A program made the translations under genes and the position numbers. Under the pieces are notes generated by a model. That model worked only from the letters and a program-made list of their open reading frames with translations. It was not told the DNA's origin and searched no databases. 64,000 bases of DNA, taken from positions 1 to 64,000 of the forward strand of contig UQSR01000002.1 in assembly GCA_900543825.1 (NCBI GenBank), given 5' to 3'. Positions within the stretch are counted from its first letter, which is position 1. Every line of letters starts with the position of its first letter. Source of the stretch: an uncultured Mycoplasmatota bacterium. GTDB lineage: Bacteria; Bacillota_I; Bacilli_A; RF39; UBA660. This document shows positions 18,753-27,757 of this stretch, in pieces.

Positions 18753-19553
18753 TTATAAAGTTCTTTTTTTTACTAAAATATTCTTACTTTTATTAGTTAA
18801 AATATTTTTAAACACATCATCCAAAGAATTAATATCAACTGGTATTTTTTTCATAATACTTTTTTCTTTGTTAGCAATATAATCTCTAATCACCATATCC
18901 TTATCAACATTATTTATTAAATGTTCAGGTATATCTAGTTCAACATAGTGAAAAAGATTACCATATTGATCTATATCAATACTAGCTTTAAAATATCCAG
19001 TTTGAATAGATGTACTAAAATTATTACCATATTTAGAAAGATAAACATTATCAGACATCAAAGATGAAATATATTGTTCTTTAAAATCAAATAAATTCAT
19101 AATATCATCATAAAATCTCGTTAAAATATCACTATTTAAAGCAGGATATTCTCTTTCCCAATATAAATTATTACTATCAGAATCTTTACATAGATAATTA
19201 TGCATCAAAGCAGAATTATTAGTTTTACCATTAAATCCAAAAAATATTTTAGCGGTACTATCAAGATTACCATCTAGCATAACACTAATATTAGTAATAT
19301 TAATATTATTACTATTACCATTATAATCAACAGAATAAGGTCTAGCTAAATTAATAGCTCTAACTAAACTTTGGTTATCATTTGCTTTTTTATTAACAAT
19401 AGACATATATGCTTTTACCATTTTATATAAATGATAAAAACTAATAGTATCACCACAATTCTTAATATCAGGTCTATTCAAAAAATTCTTAATACTTTGA
19501 AGCATTTCTTTCTCATCTTTAAAATATAAAGACGAATTAAAACTATTATCCAT
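18753..19553 (-). CDS. Unknown protein, paralogue of the gene at 17906
   Basis: A 266-residue soluble protein of unknown family, clearly homologous over its whole length to the downstream gene (NRPDIKNCGDTISFYHLY, NISVMLDGNLDSTAKIF, LYWEREYPAL, FYDDIMNLFDFKEQ, IMKKIPVDINSLDDVF, VKKRTL). The two differ mostly in the central variable segment. The ATG at 19553 follows AAGGGGG. The pair sits behind gmk but with a separate terminator between the copies, so they may be independently expressed. Confidence 0.6.
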   Translation of the reverse strand: MDNSFNSSLYFKDEKEMLQSIKNFLNRPDIKNCGDTISFYHLYKMVKAYMSIVNKKANDNQSLVRAINLARPYSVDYNGNSNNINITNISVMLDGNLDSTAKIFFGFNGKTNNSALMHNYLCKDSDSNNLYWEREYPALNSDILTRFYDDIMNLFDFKEQYISSLMSDNVYLSKYGNNFSTSIQTGYFKASIDIDQYGNLFHYVELDIPEHLINNVDKDMVIRDYIANKEKSIMKKIPVDINSLDDVFKNILTNKSKNILVKKRTL

Positions 19554-19594
19554 AATTTCCCCCTTACGCCGAAGTATTATAGCAGATTTTACAA

Positions 19595-20149
19595 TTAATT
19601 GCAACTTTTAATAATATTTTTTATCTCATCTATAGTTTTTTCCATATCGTCATTAATTATAGTATAATCATACTTATCACTATAACTAATTTCTTTTTTT
19701 GCAATCTCTAACCTATTTTTAATATTATCCATACTATCAGTACCTCTATTTATTAATCTTTTTTCTAATTCTTCAAAAGAAGGAGGCATAATAAATATCG
19801 ATAAAGCATCACTATATTTACTTTCAATTTTCATAGCCCCTTGTACATCAACAATAGCAATAACATTTTTTCCATCATTAATATTATTAAATACAAAGTC
19901 TTTAGGAGTACCATAATAGTTATTATTATAAATAGCATATTCAAATAAATTATCCTTTTTTATATTATCTAAAAATTCATCCTTGGACAGAAAGAAATAA
20001 TCTTTCCCATCAATTTCTCCTTTTCTTTTGTTTCTGGTGGTCATAGAAACAGAATATATACCAAGACCATTATTAATGAGCCTACTAACAATAGTATCCT
20101 TACCAACTCCAGAAGGACCAGAAATAACAACAAATACACCTTTTTTCAT
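19595..20149 (-). CDS. gmk: Guanylate kinase
   Basis: Phosphorylates GMP to GDP. The 184-residue protein has the P-loop GPSGVGKDT, the GMP-binding segment TTRNKRKGEIDGKDYFFL, and the lid with RGTD. The start at 20149 has AGGG eight bases upstream. It follows dnaE with ten bases between the dnaE stop and the start. In many Firmicutes gmk is next to rpoZ; here it is with dnaE. Confidence 0.95.
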   Translation of the reverse strand: MKKGVFVVISGPSGVGKDTIVSRLINNGLGIYSVSMTTRNKRKGEIDGKDYFFLSKDEFLDNIKKDNLFEYAIYNNNYYGTPKDFVFNNINDGKNVIAIVDVQGAMKIESKYSDALSIFIMPPSFEELEKRLINRGTDSMDNIKNRLEIAKKEISYSDKYDYTIINDDMEKTIDEIKNIIKSCN

Positions 20150-20159
20150 CACAATCACC

Positions 20160-23075
20160 CTATTCTAAAATTTTAATACTGTTAACAACAATTTGATACT
20201 TATCAAATCTTCTTTCTACTCTTCCACTAATCTCTATAATATCATTAATTTTAATATTATTAAATCTACTATAAACATTAGGAAATATTGTTAAACTAAC
20301 ATCACCATATTCATCACTACCTACTACAAAAGCCATAACATCATTATTTTTTGTAGTAGTTTCTCTAATATTACTAATCAAAAGAGCCATCTTAATATTT
20401 TTATCAAAGTAATCCTTAATATTCATAGAAGTAACTATATAATCTTTTCTATACTTACTAGCGGGATGGAGAGATAAATAAAATCCTAAAGTTTTAAGTT
20501 CCATCTTAATAACATCTTCCTTACTATATTCATCATATATTTCCATCTCTGGTTTTTCAATTTCAATCATACCAGCATCTTTTGCTATGTCAGCATAGTT
20601 AATAACATTATCAATATTTTGAATTAAAGTTTTTCTATTATAACCAAAGGAAATAGCTCCCGCTGATATAAGATTAGTTATAACCCTTTGATTAACAGAA
20701 GTACCTTCCATTCTAAGTACAAAATCACAGAAATCAGTAAATTTACCATTTTCTCTTTCATGAATAATATCATTACTTACAGATGTACCAACATTACTAA
20801 TAATGGACAAAGGACATCTAATAAAATTATCATAAGCAAAGTACTTATCAGTACTCTCATTAATATCAGGAGGCAAAATAGTAATACCACTCATTCTTGC
20901 TCTATTCAAATATATGTTTGTTTTAGCATTATTACCAATAACATTAGTAAGCATAGCGGATATAAAATATTTAAGAAAATAAGTTTTAATAAATGCCATT
21001 TTATAAGCAGTAACAGCATATGATATAGAATGTGCTTTATTAAATCCATAATTAGCAAACTTAAGAATTAAATCATATACTTTATTTGCAATATCTTCAC
21101 TATAACCATTTTCTAAAGAGCCTTTAATAAATTTAGGCCTCTCTTCTAAAATAATAGATTCCTTCTTTTTAGACATAGCTCTTCTTAAGATATCAGCCTC
21201 TCCATATGAATAACCAGCCATTCTTCTTACTATTTGCATAATTTGTTCCTGGTAAATAATAATACCATAAGTTGGTTTTAAAATATCTTCTAAATCAGGA
21301 TGAATATAATCTATTACCTCTTTTCCTTCTCGTCTTCTGATAAAACTATCAATATTATCCATAGGCCCTGGTCTATATAAAGCCAAAGCAGTAGCAATAT
21401 CCTCAAATGACTTAACCTTAAGTTTAGATAAAAATCTCTTCATACCAGTAGATTCAAATTGAAAAATACCATCAGTATCAACATTATAAAATATATCTAA
21501 TGTTTTCTTATCATCCAAAGGAATTTTATCAAAACTAATATTAATATTTTCTTTTCTTCTGATCTCATCAATAACATTACTCATTAAAGTAAGATTATCA
21601 AGCCCTAAAAAGTCCATTTTTAGTAGCCCTAAAGGTTCCAAATAATCTTTAGAAAAAGCAGTAGTATAAATACCAATAGGATTCTTATATAAAGGAATAA
21701 TCTCATCAATATCACACCTGCTCATAACAATTCCAGCAGCATGTATAGATATATGTCTAGGAAGCCCTTCTAATTTCAAAGCAATATCATAAAGTTTTTT
21801 ATATTCACTTCTTGAATTAATAAGCCTATTAAATTTAGCATCATTAACATAAGAGTCCTTTAGTTCCTTAGAAGTAATACTTTTAGCAAGATCATCTATA
21901 ATAGGAAGTGATAAATTCATACATCTACCTAAATCTCTTATTACTTGTTTAGCCCCTAAAGTATTAAAAGTAATAATTCCAGTAGCTCTCTTTTCACCAT
22001 ATTTATGAGTAACATAATCAATAACCAAATTTCTTTTTTCACTATCAAAATCAACATCAATATCAGGCATAGTAACTCTTTCAGGATTTAAAAATCTTTC
22101 AAACAACAAATCATATTTAATTGGATCAATCTCCGTAATACCAATAGAATAACTAACAAGACTACCAGCGGCACTACCTCTACCAGGACCAACTAAAATA
22201 TTATTAAATTTAGCATACTTAACATAGTCCCAAACAACTAGAAAATAGTTACAAAATCCCATTCGATTAATAACATCAAGTTCATAATTAAGTCTCTTTT
22301 GATATATCTCACTAACATTACCATTAAGTCTTTTATTTAACCCCTTATTACATAAGTTAGTCAAAAATTCAAAAGCATTAATATTCTCATCATATATAGG
22401 CAATAAATTACTATTATATTCAAAAGAAACATTACATACATCTTCAATATATTTCATATTTGAAACAATATTATTAGGAACAAAAATATCAAATTCTTCC
22501 TTAGTAAGAAGATGCCTTCCCTTATAAGTACCAAGTTCAAACTCCCCTAGCTTCTTATCTTCACGTATCATAATTAAATAATCTAAATACTTATAGTCAT
22601 TCCTATCAATATAACAAGTATCATTAATAAATACTTTGTTATCATCAATATTATTAATATCATCTAAACTACTATATCCAATAAAATATTCATCATAAAT
22701 ACTAATAATCCTCTTATCAAAACATTCATAAGGAATAATAAGAATAATATCTTTATTATATAGTTTCAAAACATCTTCATTTATATTATCTTCTGATATT
22801 AAAGTAGATAATTTAATCAAATTTTTATAACCATTATTATTCTTAGCAAGTAATATAAATCTTTTATCATCAAATAAAATCTCAATACCAATAATAGGTT
22901 TAATATTATATTTAAGACAAGTCAAATAAAACTCATATGAACCAAACATATTATTAGTATCAGTAATAGCTAAAGAGGAATAGCCAAGTTCTTTAGCTCT
23001 ACTAACAAGTGCTTCTATTTTATTTAAACTACCCAAAATAGAATAACTAGTTTTCACTTCTAAAGATGTTAACAT
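20160..23075 (-). CDS. dnaE: DNA polymerase III alpha subunit, DnaE type
   Basis: Replicative polymerase of the DnaE family, used in Gram-positives alongside PolC to extend primers. The 971-residue protein has an N-terminal PHP domain (SYSILGSLNKIEAL), the catalytic palm with GPGRGSAAGSLV and PDIDVDFDSEKR (catalytic Asp residues), helix-hairpin-helix motifs and a C-terminal OB fold. It is shorter than Bacillus DnaE (about 1115 residues), with compact linkers. AAAGGAGGG precedes the ATG. PolC is not in this window. Confidence 0.95.
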   Translation of the reverse strand: MLTSLEVKTSYSILGSLNKIEALVSRAKELGYSSLAITDTNNMFGSYEFYLTCLKYNIKPIIGIEILFDDKRFILLAKNNNGYKNLIKLSTLISEDNINEDVLKLYNKDIILIIPYECFDKRIISIYDEYFIGYSSLDDINNIDDNKVFINDTCYIDRNDYKYLDYLIMIREDKKLGEFELGTYKGRHLLTKEEFDIFVPNNIVSNMKYIEDVCNVSFEYNSNLLPIYDENINAFEFLTNLCNKGLNKRLNGNVSEIYQKRLNYELDVINRMGFCNYFLVVWDYVKYAKFNNILVGPGRGSAAGSLVSYSIGITEIDPIKYDLLFERFLNPERVTMPDIDVDFDSEKRNLVIDYVTHKYGEKRATGIITFNTLGAKQVIRDLGRCMNLSLPIIDDLAKSITSKELKDSYVNDAKFNRLINSRSEYKKLYDIALKLEGLPRHISIHAAGIVMSRCDIDEIIPLYKNPIGIYTTAFSKDYLEPLGLLKMDFLGLDNLTLMSNVIDEIRRKENINISFDKIPLDDKKTLDIFYNVDTDGIFQFESTGMKRFLSKLKVKSFEDIATALALYRPGPMDNIDSFIRRREGKEVIDYIHPDLEDILKPTYGIIIYQEQIMQIVRRMAGYSYGEADILRRAMSKKKESIILEERPKFIKGSLENGYSEDIANKVYDLILKFANYGFNKAHSISYAVTAYKMAFIKTYFLKYFISAMLTNVIGNNAKTNIYLNRARMSGITILPPDINESTDKYFAYDNFIRCPLSIISNVGTSVSNDIIHERENGKFTDFCDFVLRMEGTSVNQRVITNLISAGAISFGYNRKTLIQNIDNVINYADIAKDAGMIEIEKPEMEIYDEYSKEDVIKMELKTLGFYLSLHPASKYRKDYIVTSMNIKDYFDKNIKMALLISNIRETTTKNNDVMAFVVGSDEYGDVSLTIFPNVYSRFNNIKINDIIEISGRVERRFDKYQIVVNSIKILE

Positions 23076-23113
23076 AACTATCCCTCCTTTATATAAATAA
23101 ATATAAATTAAAA

Positions 23114-23374
23114 TTAATATCTAAGATTAAAGTAAGCAAGTGCTACTCCTGCTAAAGCAATAAGACCAGCAAGTAAAGCTACACCAGCAAATCCCTGACT
23201 TTTAGGACCAATATCCTGTAAAAGAGGATTGGTCTTTACCTTTTTCTTAACTTTAGGTCTGTTAACTAAAGTAACATTACTAGGCATATTAAGAGGAGCA
23301 TTATCACTCTCAATAACAACTCTAGATTTACCACCATTATCTTCAAAAGTACCTTCCTTATAATTATTTTCCAT
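23114..23374 (-). CDS. Small single-helix membrane protein, unknown
   Basis: An 86-residue protein: a polar N-terminal half, a basic stretch (RPKVKKKVKTNP, about 39-50) and one C-terminal helix GFAGVALLAGLIALAGVALAYFNLRY. No family is recognised. It lies between dnaI and dnaE in the same direction with tiny gaps, so it is likely co-transcribed with replication genes and could anchor a partner to the membrane. Confidence 0.6.
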   Translation of the reverse strand: MENNYKEGTFEDNGGKSRVVIESDNAPLNMPSNVTLVNRPKVKKKVKTNPLLQDIGPKSQGFAGVALLAGLIALAGVALAYFNLRY

Positions 23375-23383
23375 TTTTATTCC

Positions 23384-24292
23384 TCACTTTCTTCTATTTT
23401 CCGCAATCATTGTAATATTATCTGTTAAAAATTTAATTCTTTCAATAATTCTTCTAGCCTTAATCCTGCCTTCACTATCATTACTAGCTAAGTGTACTTC
23501 CAATTCAGAAATAGTAAGATTAGAAGTAAATAGCGTAGGAAGACCTTCTTGCATTCTATATTGTAAAATAGTTCCTAAAATTTCATCTCTATTCCAACTA
23601 GTAACAGTCTCAGCCCCAATATCATCTAAAAGAAGTATTTCAGAATTTTTAACATCATTAAATATTGTTTTAAAATCATCAGAAAAACTTTCTTTTAGTT
23701 TTCTCAAAAAATCAGGATAATAAACAATAGCAACTTTTTTTCCCTTTTTTGCTAGTTCATTCATACTAGCGGCTACTAAATAAGTTTTACCACATCCAAA
23801 GTTACCTGTCAAGTATAATCCTTTAGTTTTAGTACCAGCTTCACACTTTTTGATAAAAGTAGTAAGCCATTTAATTGCTTCAATTCTATTCTTATCATCC
23901 GTATAAATATTTTTCATTGAAGCATTAAGTATTTCACGTGGCATATCAATCATTATAATATTATTTTGATATTCAGTATCCTTATCGAGTTTCTTTTTAT
24001 ATTTACAAGGAATATAAGAAAATACAATTTCATCATTAAGAACACTAGGATAATAAACATGTCCATTAACAGCATTTCGACATTCCAAAATATTCTTACA
24101 ATTTTTACAATTTTTAATTTCTTTAGCAGAATCCATAATTAAAGAAGTATAACTAACAAGTTTTTCATTAGGCATATCAATATCATTAACAATCTTTCTA
24201 AAGTCATCATCTTCATATGCTTTATCAAAATTCTTTTTAAGTTCATAATCATCAAATTTATATTTTTTAATAATATTAGTAGCTTCTTTCAT
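23384..24292 (-). CDS. dnaI: Primosomal helicase loader DnaI
   Basis: DnaI loads the replicative helicase onto DNA. The 302-residue protein has an N-terminal domain with the zinc cluster CKNCKNILECR and a C-terminal AAA+ domain: P-loop GNFGCGKTYL, Walker B ILLLDDIGAE and sensor TSNLTISELE. Its ATG overlaps the dnaB stop, so they are coupled, as in Bacillus dnaB-dnaI. Confidence 0.92.
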   Translation of the reverse strand: MKEATNIIKKYKFDDYELKKNFDKAYEDDDFRKIVNDIDMPNEKLVSYTSLIMDSAKEIKNCKNCKNILECRNAVNGHVYYPSVLNDEIVFSYIPCKYKKKLDKDTEYQNNIIMIDMPREILNASMKNIYTDDKNRIEAIKWLTTFIKKCEAGTKTKGLYLTGNFGCGKTYLVAASMNELAKKGKKVAIVYYPDFLRKLKESFSDDFKTIFNDVKNSEILLLDDIGAETVTSWNRDEILGTILQYRMQEGLPTLFTSNLTISELEVHLASNDSEGRIKARRIIERIKFLTDNITMIAENRRK

Positions 24293-25578
24293 TATTTATA
24301 CTCCTTTAAAAGTTCTTCTAATTGATTTTCTTCATCACTAGAAATAGAATTCTTAGTAATATTTTTATCAAACCAATCAGGTGTTTTAACATTTATATTT
24401 TCATTTTTAATAACTTTTTTATTTCTTTTCTTATGTTCTTTTTCAGCGGTACTCATAGCTTCCTCAACAGTTTCAATACCAAGTCGTTGCCATTCTCCTG
24501 CTAAAGTTTCAACGTAATTCCTAGTTAATTTTTTGTTGTTAACATTAAGAATGTAGTCTATAAGAACATTAACAACTCCAGGTTTAAGTTTATAGTCAAC
24601 AAGCAAATCTTCAAGTAGCTTTAAATCTCTTCTTGTAGGTTCACTACCATTATTCTTTTTAATAAGTAGTTCCCTTGGAGAAATAGTTTCAAAAGTATAA
24701 ATCATTTTAGCCCTATTAGAAGTATCTCCAACAGGCTTTCTAAGATATTCAGGTTGACTATTATCAATAATAGTAGGAAGAATACCACCATTATCAAATT
24801 GATAATAATTCCTAGAACTCTTTCTTAAAAGTTCTCTATTAATGGTTCCCCTTTCATTTAAACAGCCCTTAATAATATTTGACATATGAATAGCATCAAT
24901 ATCATATATAAAAGATAAATTAATAATAAGCTCTTTAATCTCCTTAGTAAATACCCTATTAACATCTATATTTTTAGGCATAGAATTAATAAGAAAGTTA
25001 AAATCAAAATTACTATTAATATTAAGTTTAAGTTTATTGTATTTCCTAATATCATCTAAAGATAAGTCATAACTAGTCATACCAGTAGACTCAAAGACAT
25101 CATTAAAGCTTTTAGTAATCTCATTATAATTACTAGTATTAAATCTAGGTAATTTATAAGCTTTAACCAAATTATCATATTCAATCTTTCCTATATTACT
25201 ATATAATACAATATTAAGTATTGGATGAGATAAAAATTCAGTAGCACTAGCAGGAGAATATAGTTCATATATATAATTGTTTACTTCCCCTTCTTTAACC
25301 AATGTTTTAATAAGCCCGATTGCCTCTAACTTAGATCTATTATCATATATTTCATTAATGGTCATTCTAAGACTAGATACCAATTTTTGATGGGAAAAGT
25401 CTTTACTTACTATTTGAGAATTATCAAGGGATGACCAAAGACAAAAATATAGCATAACAGCATCCGCACCAATAATAGGCAAATAAAGATCAGTAAGTAT
25501 TTTTCTATCCTCGTCATGAAGAATAGTCTTATTAATAACAACATAAGTATCAGCGGGTAATAAAGTATATTTCTCCAT
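24292..25578 (-). CDS. dnaB: Replication initiation/membrane attachment protein DnaB
   Basis: Gram-positive DnaB (DnaD-like) helps load the helicase at oriC and restart forks. The 428-residue protein has two DnaD-type winged-helix/DnaB_2 regions; the C-terminal part contains the diagnostic VVNVLIDYILNVNNKKLTRNYVETLAGEWQR block (about 335-365). A disordered, charged C-terminal tail follows. AAGGAAG precedes the ATG. It heads the dnaB-dnaI-(23114)-dnaE-gmk group. Confidence 0.88.
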   Translation of the reverse strand: MEKYTLLPADTYVVINKTILHDEDRKILTDLYLPIIGADAVMLYFCLWSSLDNSQIVSKDFSHQKLVSSLRMTINEIYDNRSKLEAIGLIKTLVKEGEVNNYIYELYSPASATEFLSHPILNIVLYSNIGKIEYDNLVKAYKLPRFNTSNYNEITKSFNDVFESTGMTSYDLSLDDIRKYNKLKLNINSNFDFNFLINSMPKNIDVNRVFTKEIKELIINLSFIYDIDAIHMSNIIKGCLNERGTINRELLRKSSRNYYQFDNGGILPTIIDNSQPEYLRKPVGDTSNRAKMIYTFETISPRELLIKKNNGSEPTRRDLKLLEDLLVDYKLKPGVVNVLIDYILNVNNKKLTRNYVETLAGEWQRLGIETVEEAMSTAEKEHKKRNKKVIKNENINVKTPDWFDKNITKNSISSDEENQLEELLKEYK

Positions 25579-25684
25579 AACAACACTTCCTTACACATAT
25601 TGTATAATAAAAAATATCAAAAGTAAAGAATAAAGAAGTACTATTTTTCTATTTTATTTATCATAATATAAAGGTATAATAAAA

Positions 25685-25712
25685 CAAAAAAATCAAAGCT
25701 TTATTCTTTGAT
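25685..25712 (-). terminator. Terminator of the CPBP protease gene
   Basis: ATCAAAG-(7)-CTTTGAT with seven T following on the minus strand; overlaps the stop codon. Confidence 0.75.
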
Positions 25713-26357
25713 AATAAAATAACTAATTATAATAAGTAAGAAGCCTAATATCAATATTACACTATTATAACCAAATAAAAAAGTAGCAATCATATTAGCA
25801 GAAATATGTACAAATATAGGTATCAAAATATCCCTTTTAGTAGAATATAAATAACCATTAACAATACCAATAATAAAAGCAAAAATCATTGTATATATAC
25901 CAGTATGACATAGTGCAAATATAATAGTAGATAGCCAAATAGACAATTTCCTAGAAAAATAAATCTCTAACTTATTAATAAGACTATATCTAAACAATAT
26001 TTCTTCAAATATTGGCCCTATAATTGCAGAGGCAATAATATTAATAAAAATATCAATATTAGTAACATCATTAATAATTCCCAATTTAAAAATAATCATA
26101 TTGTATATAACTGCTATACCAGTACCAAGAAGTACATATGGAAAGTAAAGATTATTACCAATGTTTATGTCAAAAATATCTTTTCTATATTTATATATAA
26201 TATAACAAATCTCAATAAAAATAATAGCTAATGTCCCTATCACAATACCATTATTTTTACCGAATACTAAAATAATACCAATCAAAATTGCATACTGAAC
26301 AATAAGTAAGACAATTACTTCCCTTATTGATAAGAGAAAATTTCTAACATTATTCAT
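25701..26357 (-). CDS. CPBP-family intramembrane metalloprotease
   Basis: A 218-residue polytopic protein of the CAAX-protease/bacteriocin-processing (Abi) family. The three active-site motifs are present: EEILFR (about 117-122), FALCHTG (His) and FVHISANM (His/Asn). Members process small membrane peptides or give bacteriocin immunity; the substrate here is unknown. GGAGG is seven bases before the ATG. No bacteriocin gene is next to it. Confidence 0.88.
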   Translation of the reverse strand: MNNVRNFLLSIREVIVLLIVQYAILIGIILVFGKNNGIVIGTLAIIFIEICYIIYKYRKDIFDINIGNNLYFPYVLLGTGIAVIYNMIIFKLGIINDVTNIDIFINIIASAIIGPIFEEILFRYSLINKLEIYFSRKLSIWLSTIIFALCHTGIYTMIFAFIIGIVNGYLYSTKRDILIPIFVHISANMIATFLFGYNSVILILGFLLIIISYFIIKE

Positions 26358-26369
26358 ATATCCTCCAAT

Positions 26370-26405
26370 AAAAAATAAGATAGCTTAAACTTCTAGCTGT
26401 CTTAT
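26370..26405 (-). terminator. Terminator of csp
   Basis: ATAAGATAGCT and AGCTGTCTTAT pair with one mismatch, with a T-run following on the minus strand. Confidence 0.7.
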
Positions 26406-26415
26406 GTATTAAATA

Positions 26416-26628
26416 TTAAGCTTTAACATTAGATTCTGCCAAAACATTTATAGCCTGTAAACCTTTAGCAGTTTCAATAAGATCAAATTCAACTATTTGA
26501 CCTTCAGATAAAGTTTTATAGCCATCCTGTTTAATAGCAGAATAGTGAACAAAAATATCTTCTCCACCTGGATAGTCGATAAATCCATAACCTTTTTCAT
26601 TATTGAACCATTTAACTCTTCCTTGCAC
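26416..26628 (-). CDS. Cold-shock protein (CspA family)
   Basis: A small OB-fold RNA chaperone. The product begins [21 protein letters not shown] and has the RNP-2 motif [10 protein letters not shown] place the start at GTG 26628, five bases after the ribosome binding site GAGGTGG; homologues begin at the same place. An in-frame GTG at 26637 would overlap that site and add three residues. Two promoters and a long dyad lie in its 235-base upstream spacer. Confidence 0.92.
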   Translation of the reverse strand: MQGRVKWFNNEKGYGFIDYPGGEDIFVHYSAIKQDGYKTLSEGQIVEFDLIETAKGLQAINVLAESNVKA

Positions 26629-26665
26629 TCTTGCCACCTCACTTTTCTATTTCTACTTCAAGAAT

Positions 26666-26695
26666 ATTATAATTCATTGTTGAATATTGATGCAA
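26666..26695 (-). promoter_or_regulatory. Proximal csp promoter candidate
   Basis: On the minus strand TTGCAT, 18 bases, TATAAT, giving a leader of about 30 bases. Confidence 0.5.
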
Positions 26696-26725
26696 CTAAT
26701 TAAGTAAGACAAATATCGATAAAAA

Positions 26726-26754
26726 ATTATAAAGCCTAACTTTAACGCGTGCAA
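26726..26754 (-). promoter_or_regulatory. Distal csp promoter candidate
   Basis: On the minus strand TTGCAC, 17 bases, TATAAT. The -35 is flanked by one of the two ACGCGT palindromes. Confidence 0.5.
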
Positions 26755-26798
26755 ACTAATCTTATCACTGGTATCGTATAAAATCAGTTCTAACGCGT
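26745..26798. promoter_or_regulatory. Long dyad bounded by two ACGCGT palindromes
   Basis: Two ACGCGT palindromes (26745-26750 and 26793-26798) bracket a 42-base segment that is itself an inverted repeat (on the minus strand AACTGATTTTAT and ATAAGATTAGTT). As RNA it gives a long near-continuous stem; as DNA it overlaps the distal csp -35. CG-rich palindromes are rare here. Confidence 0.5.
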
Positions 26799-26846
26799 CA
26801 TAATAACAAAAAAGAAATTTAAAGCCAAATAAGTTAACTACAAAGT

Positions 26847-26878
26847 AATAAAAAAGTAGAAATATTTAATTTCTACTT
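26847..26878 (-). terminator. Terminator of parA-parB
   Basis: AAGTAGAAAT-ATTTA-ATTTCTACTT, perfect 10-bp stem, T-run on the minus strand; overlaps the parB stop. Confidence 0.85.
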
Positions 26879-27757
26879 AATATCAATATTCATAATGTCC
26901 AATATTCTATTCAAATCATTTACATTTTCAAAATAAATACTAATTTTTTTATCGTTAATTTTAACATTAGTTCCAAGAATATCCTTAAGTTCATCCTCAA
27001 CTTGAGAATAGTTATAGTTGTTATTATTTATTCTCTTATTTATAGGCATTCTTTTCTTAATATCATCTTTTTTACTAATATCCTCTAATTCGTGAACACT
27101 AATATTTTCATGAACAATTCTATCGGCTAGTTTTATAACCTCATCATCATCATCCATTTTACTAAGTACTCTAGCATGTCCCATACTAATATCACCATTT
27201 AGTATCATCTCTTGAACGCTTTTAGGTAAATTAAGAAGCCCTAAAGTATTAGTGACATGACTTCTACTTTTACCTATTTTTTGTGCTAAGTCCTCTTGCC
27301 TAATATCAAGATTATCAATAATACCTTTATAAGCCCAAGCAAGTTCAATAGCTGTAAGATTTTCTCTTTGAATATTTTCAAGTAAAGATATTTCACGCAT
27401 CTCATCATCAGTAAACTCTTTTACTATAGCTGGTATTTTTGTTAATCCAGCAATTTTACTAGCTCTAAGTCTACGTTCACCTGCTATAAGATCATATCCT
27501 CTAAGGCCCTTCTTTACAATGATTGGTTGAAAAACGCCATAGTTTTTAATAGATTCAGCAAGTTCATTCAAAGCTTCCTCATTAAAAGTTTTTCTAGGTT
27601 GATAAGGATTAGGCCTTATTTCTGATACAGGAATCTCCTTAATATCATTTTCTTCAGCAGTTTCCATAATATTACTTTCAAAAGTATCAAAATCAAGTAC
27701 TTCACTAGAAAATAATTCTTCTAACCCCTTACCTAGTGCTTTCTTTTTCTGTTCCAT
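26873..27757 (-). CDS. parB: Chromosome partitioning protein ParB (Spo0J)
   Basis: A CTPase DNA clamp that loads at parS near oriC and recruits SMC. The 294-residue protein has the N-terminal ALGKGLEELF segment that interacts with ParA, the CTP-binding ParB/Srx domain (PNPYQPRKTF, GERRLRASKIAG), ENIQRENL, the helix-turn-helix (QEDLAQKIGKSRSHVTNTLGLLNLP) and a C-terminal dimerisation region. The ATG at 27757 is 12 bases after AGGAGG; TTG at 27766 is the alternative. It overlaps parA by 29 bases. Confidence 0.95.
   Translation of the reverse strand: MEQKKKALGKGLEELFSSEVLDFDTFESNIMETAEENDIKEIPVSEIRPNPYQPRKTFNEEALNELAESIKNYGVFQPIIVKKGLRGYDLIAGERRLRASKIAGLTKIPAIVKEFTDDEMREISLLENIQRENLTAIELAWAYKGIIDNLDIRQEDLAQKIGKSRSHVTNTLGLLNLPKSVQEMILNGDISMGHARVLSKMDDDDEVIKLADRIVHENISVHELEDISKKDDIKKRMPINKRINNNNYNYSQVEDELKDILGTNVKINDKKISIYFENVNDLNRILDIMNIDIK

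Noticed and set aside
23931..23946. Possible parS site (TTTCACGTG)
   Set aside because: Only half the palindrome matches; the other arm differs, and it lies inside dnaI.
26745..26798. ACGCGT sites as parS for the adjacent ParB
   Set aside because: They do not resemble TGTTTCACGTGAAACA, and they coincide with csp promoter elements.
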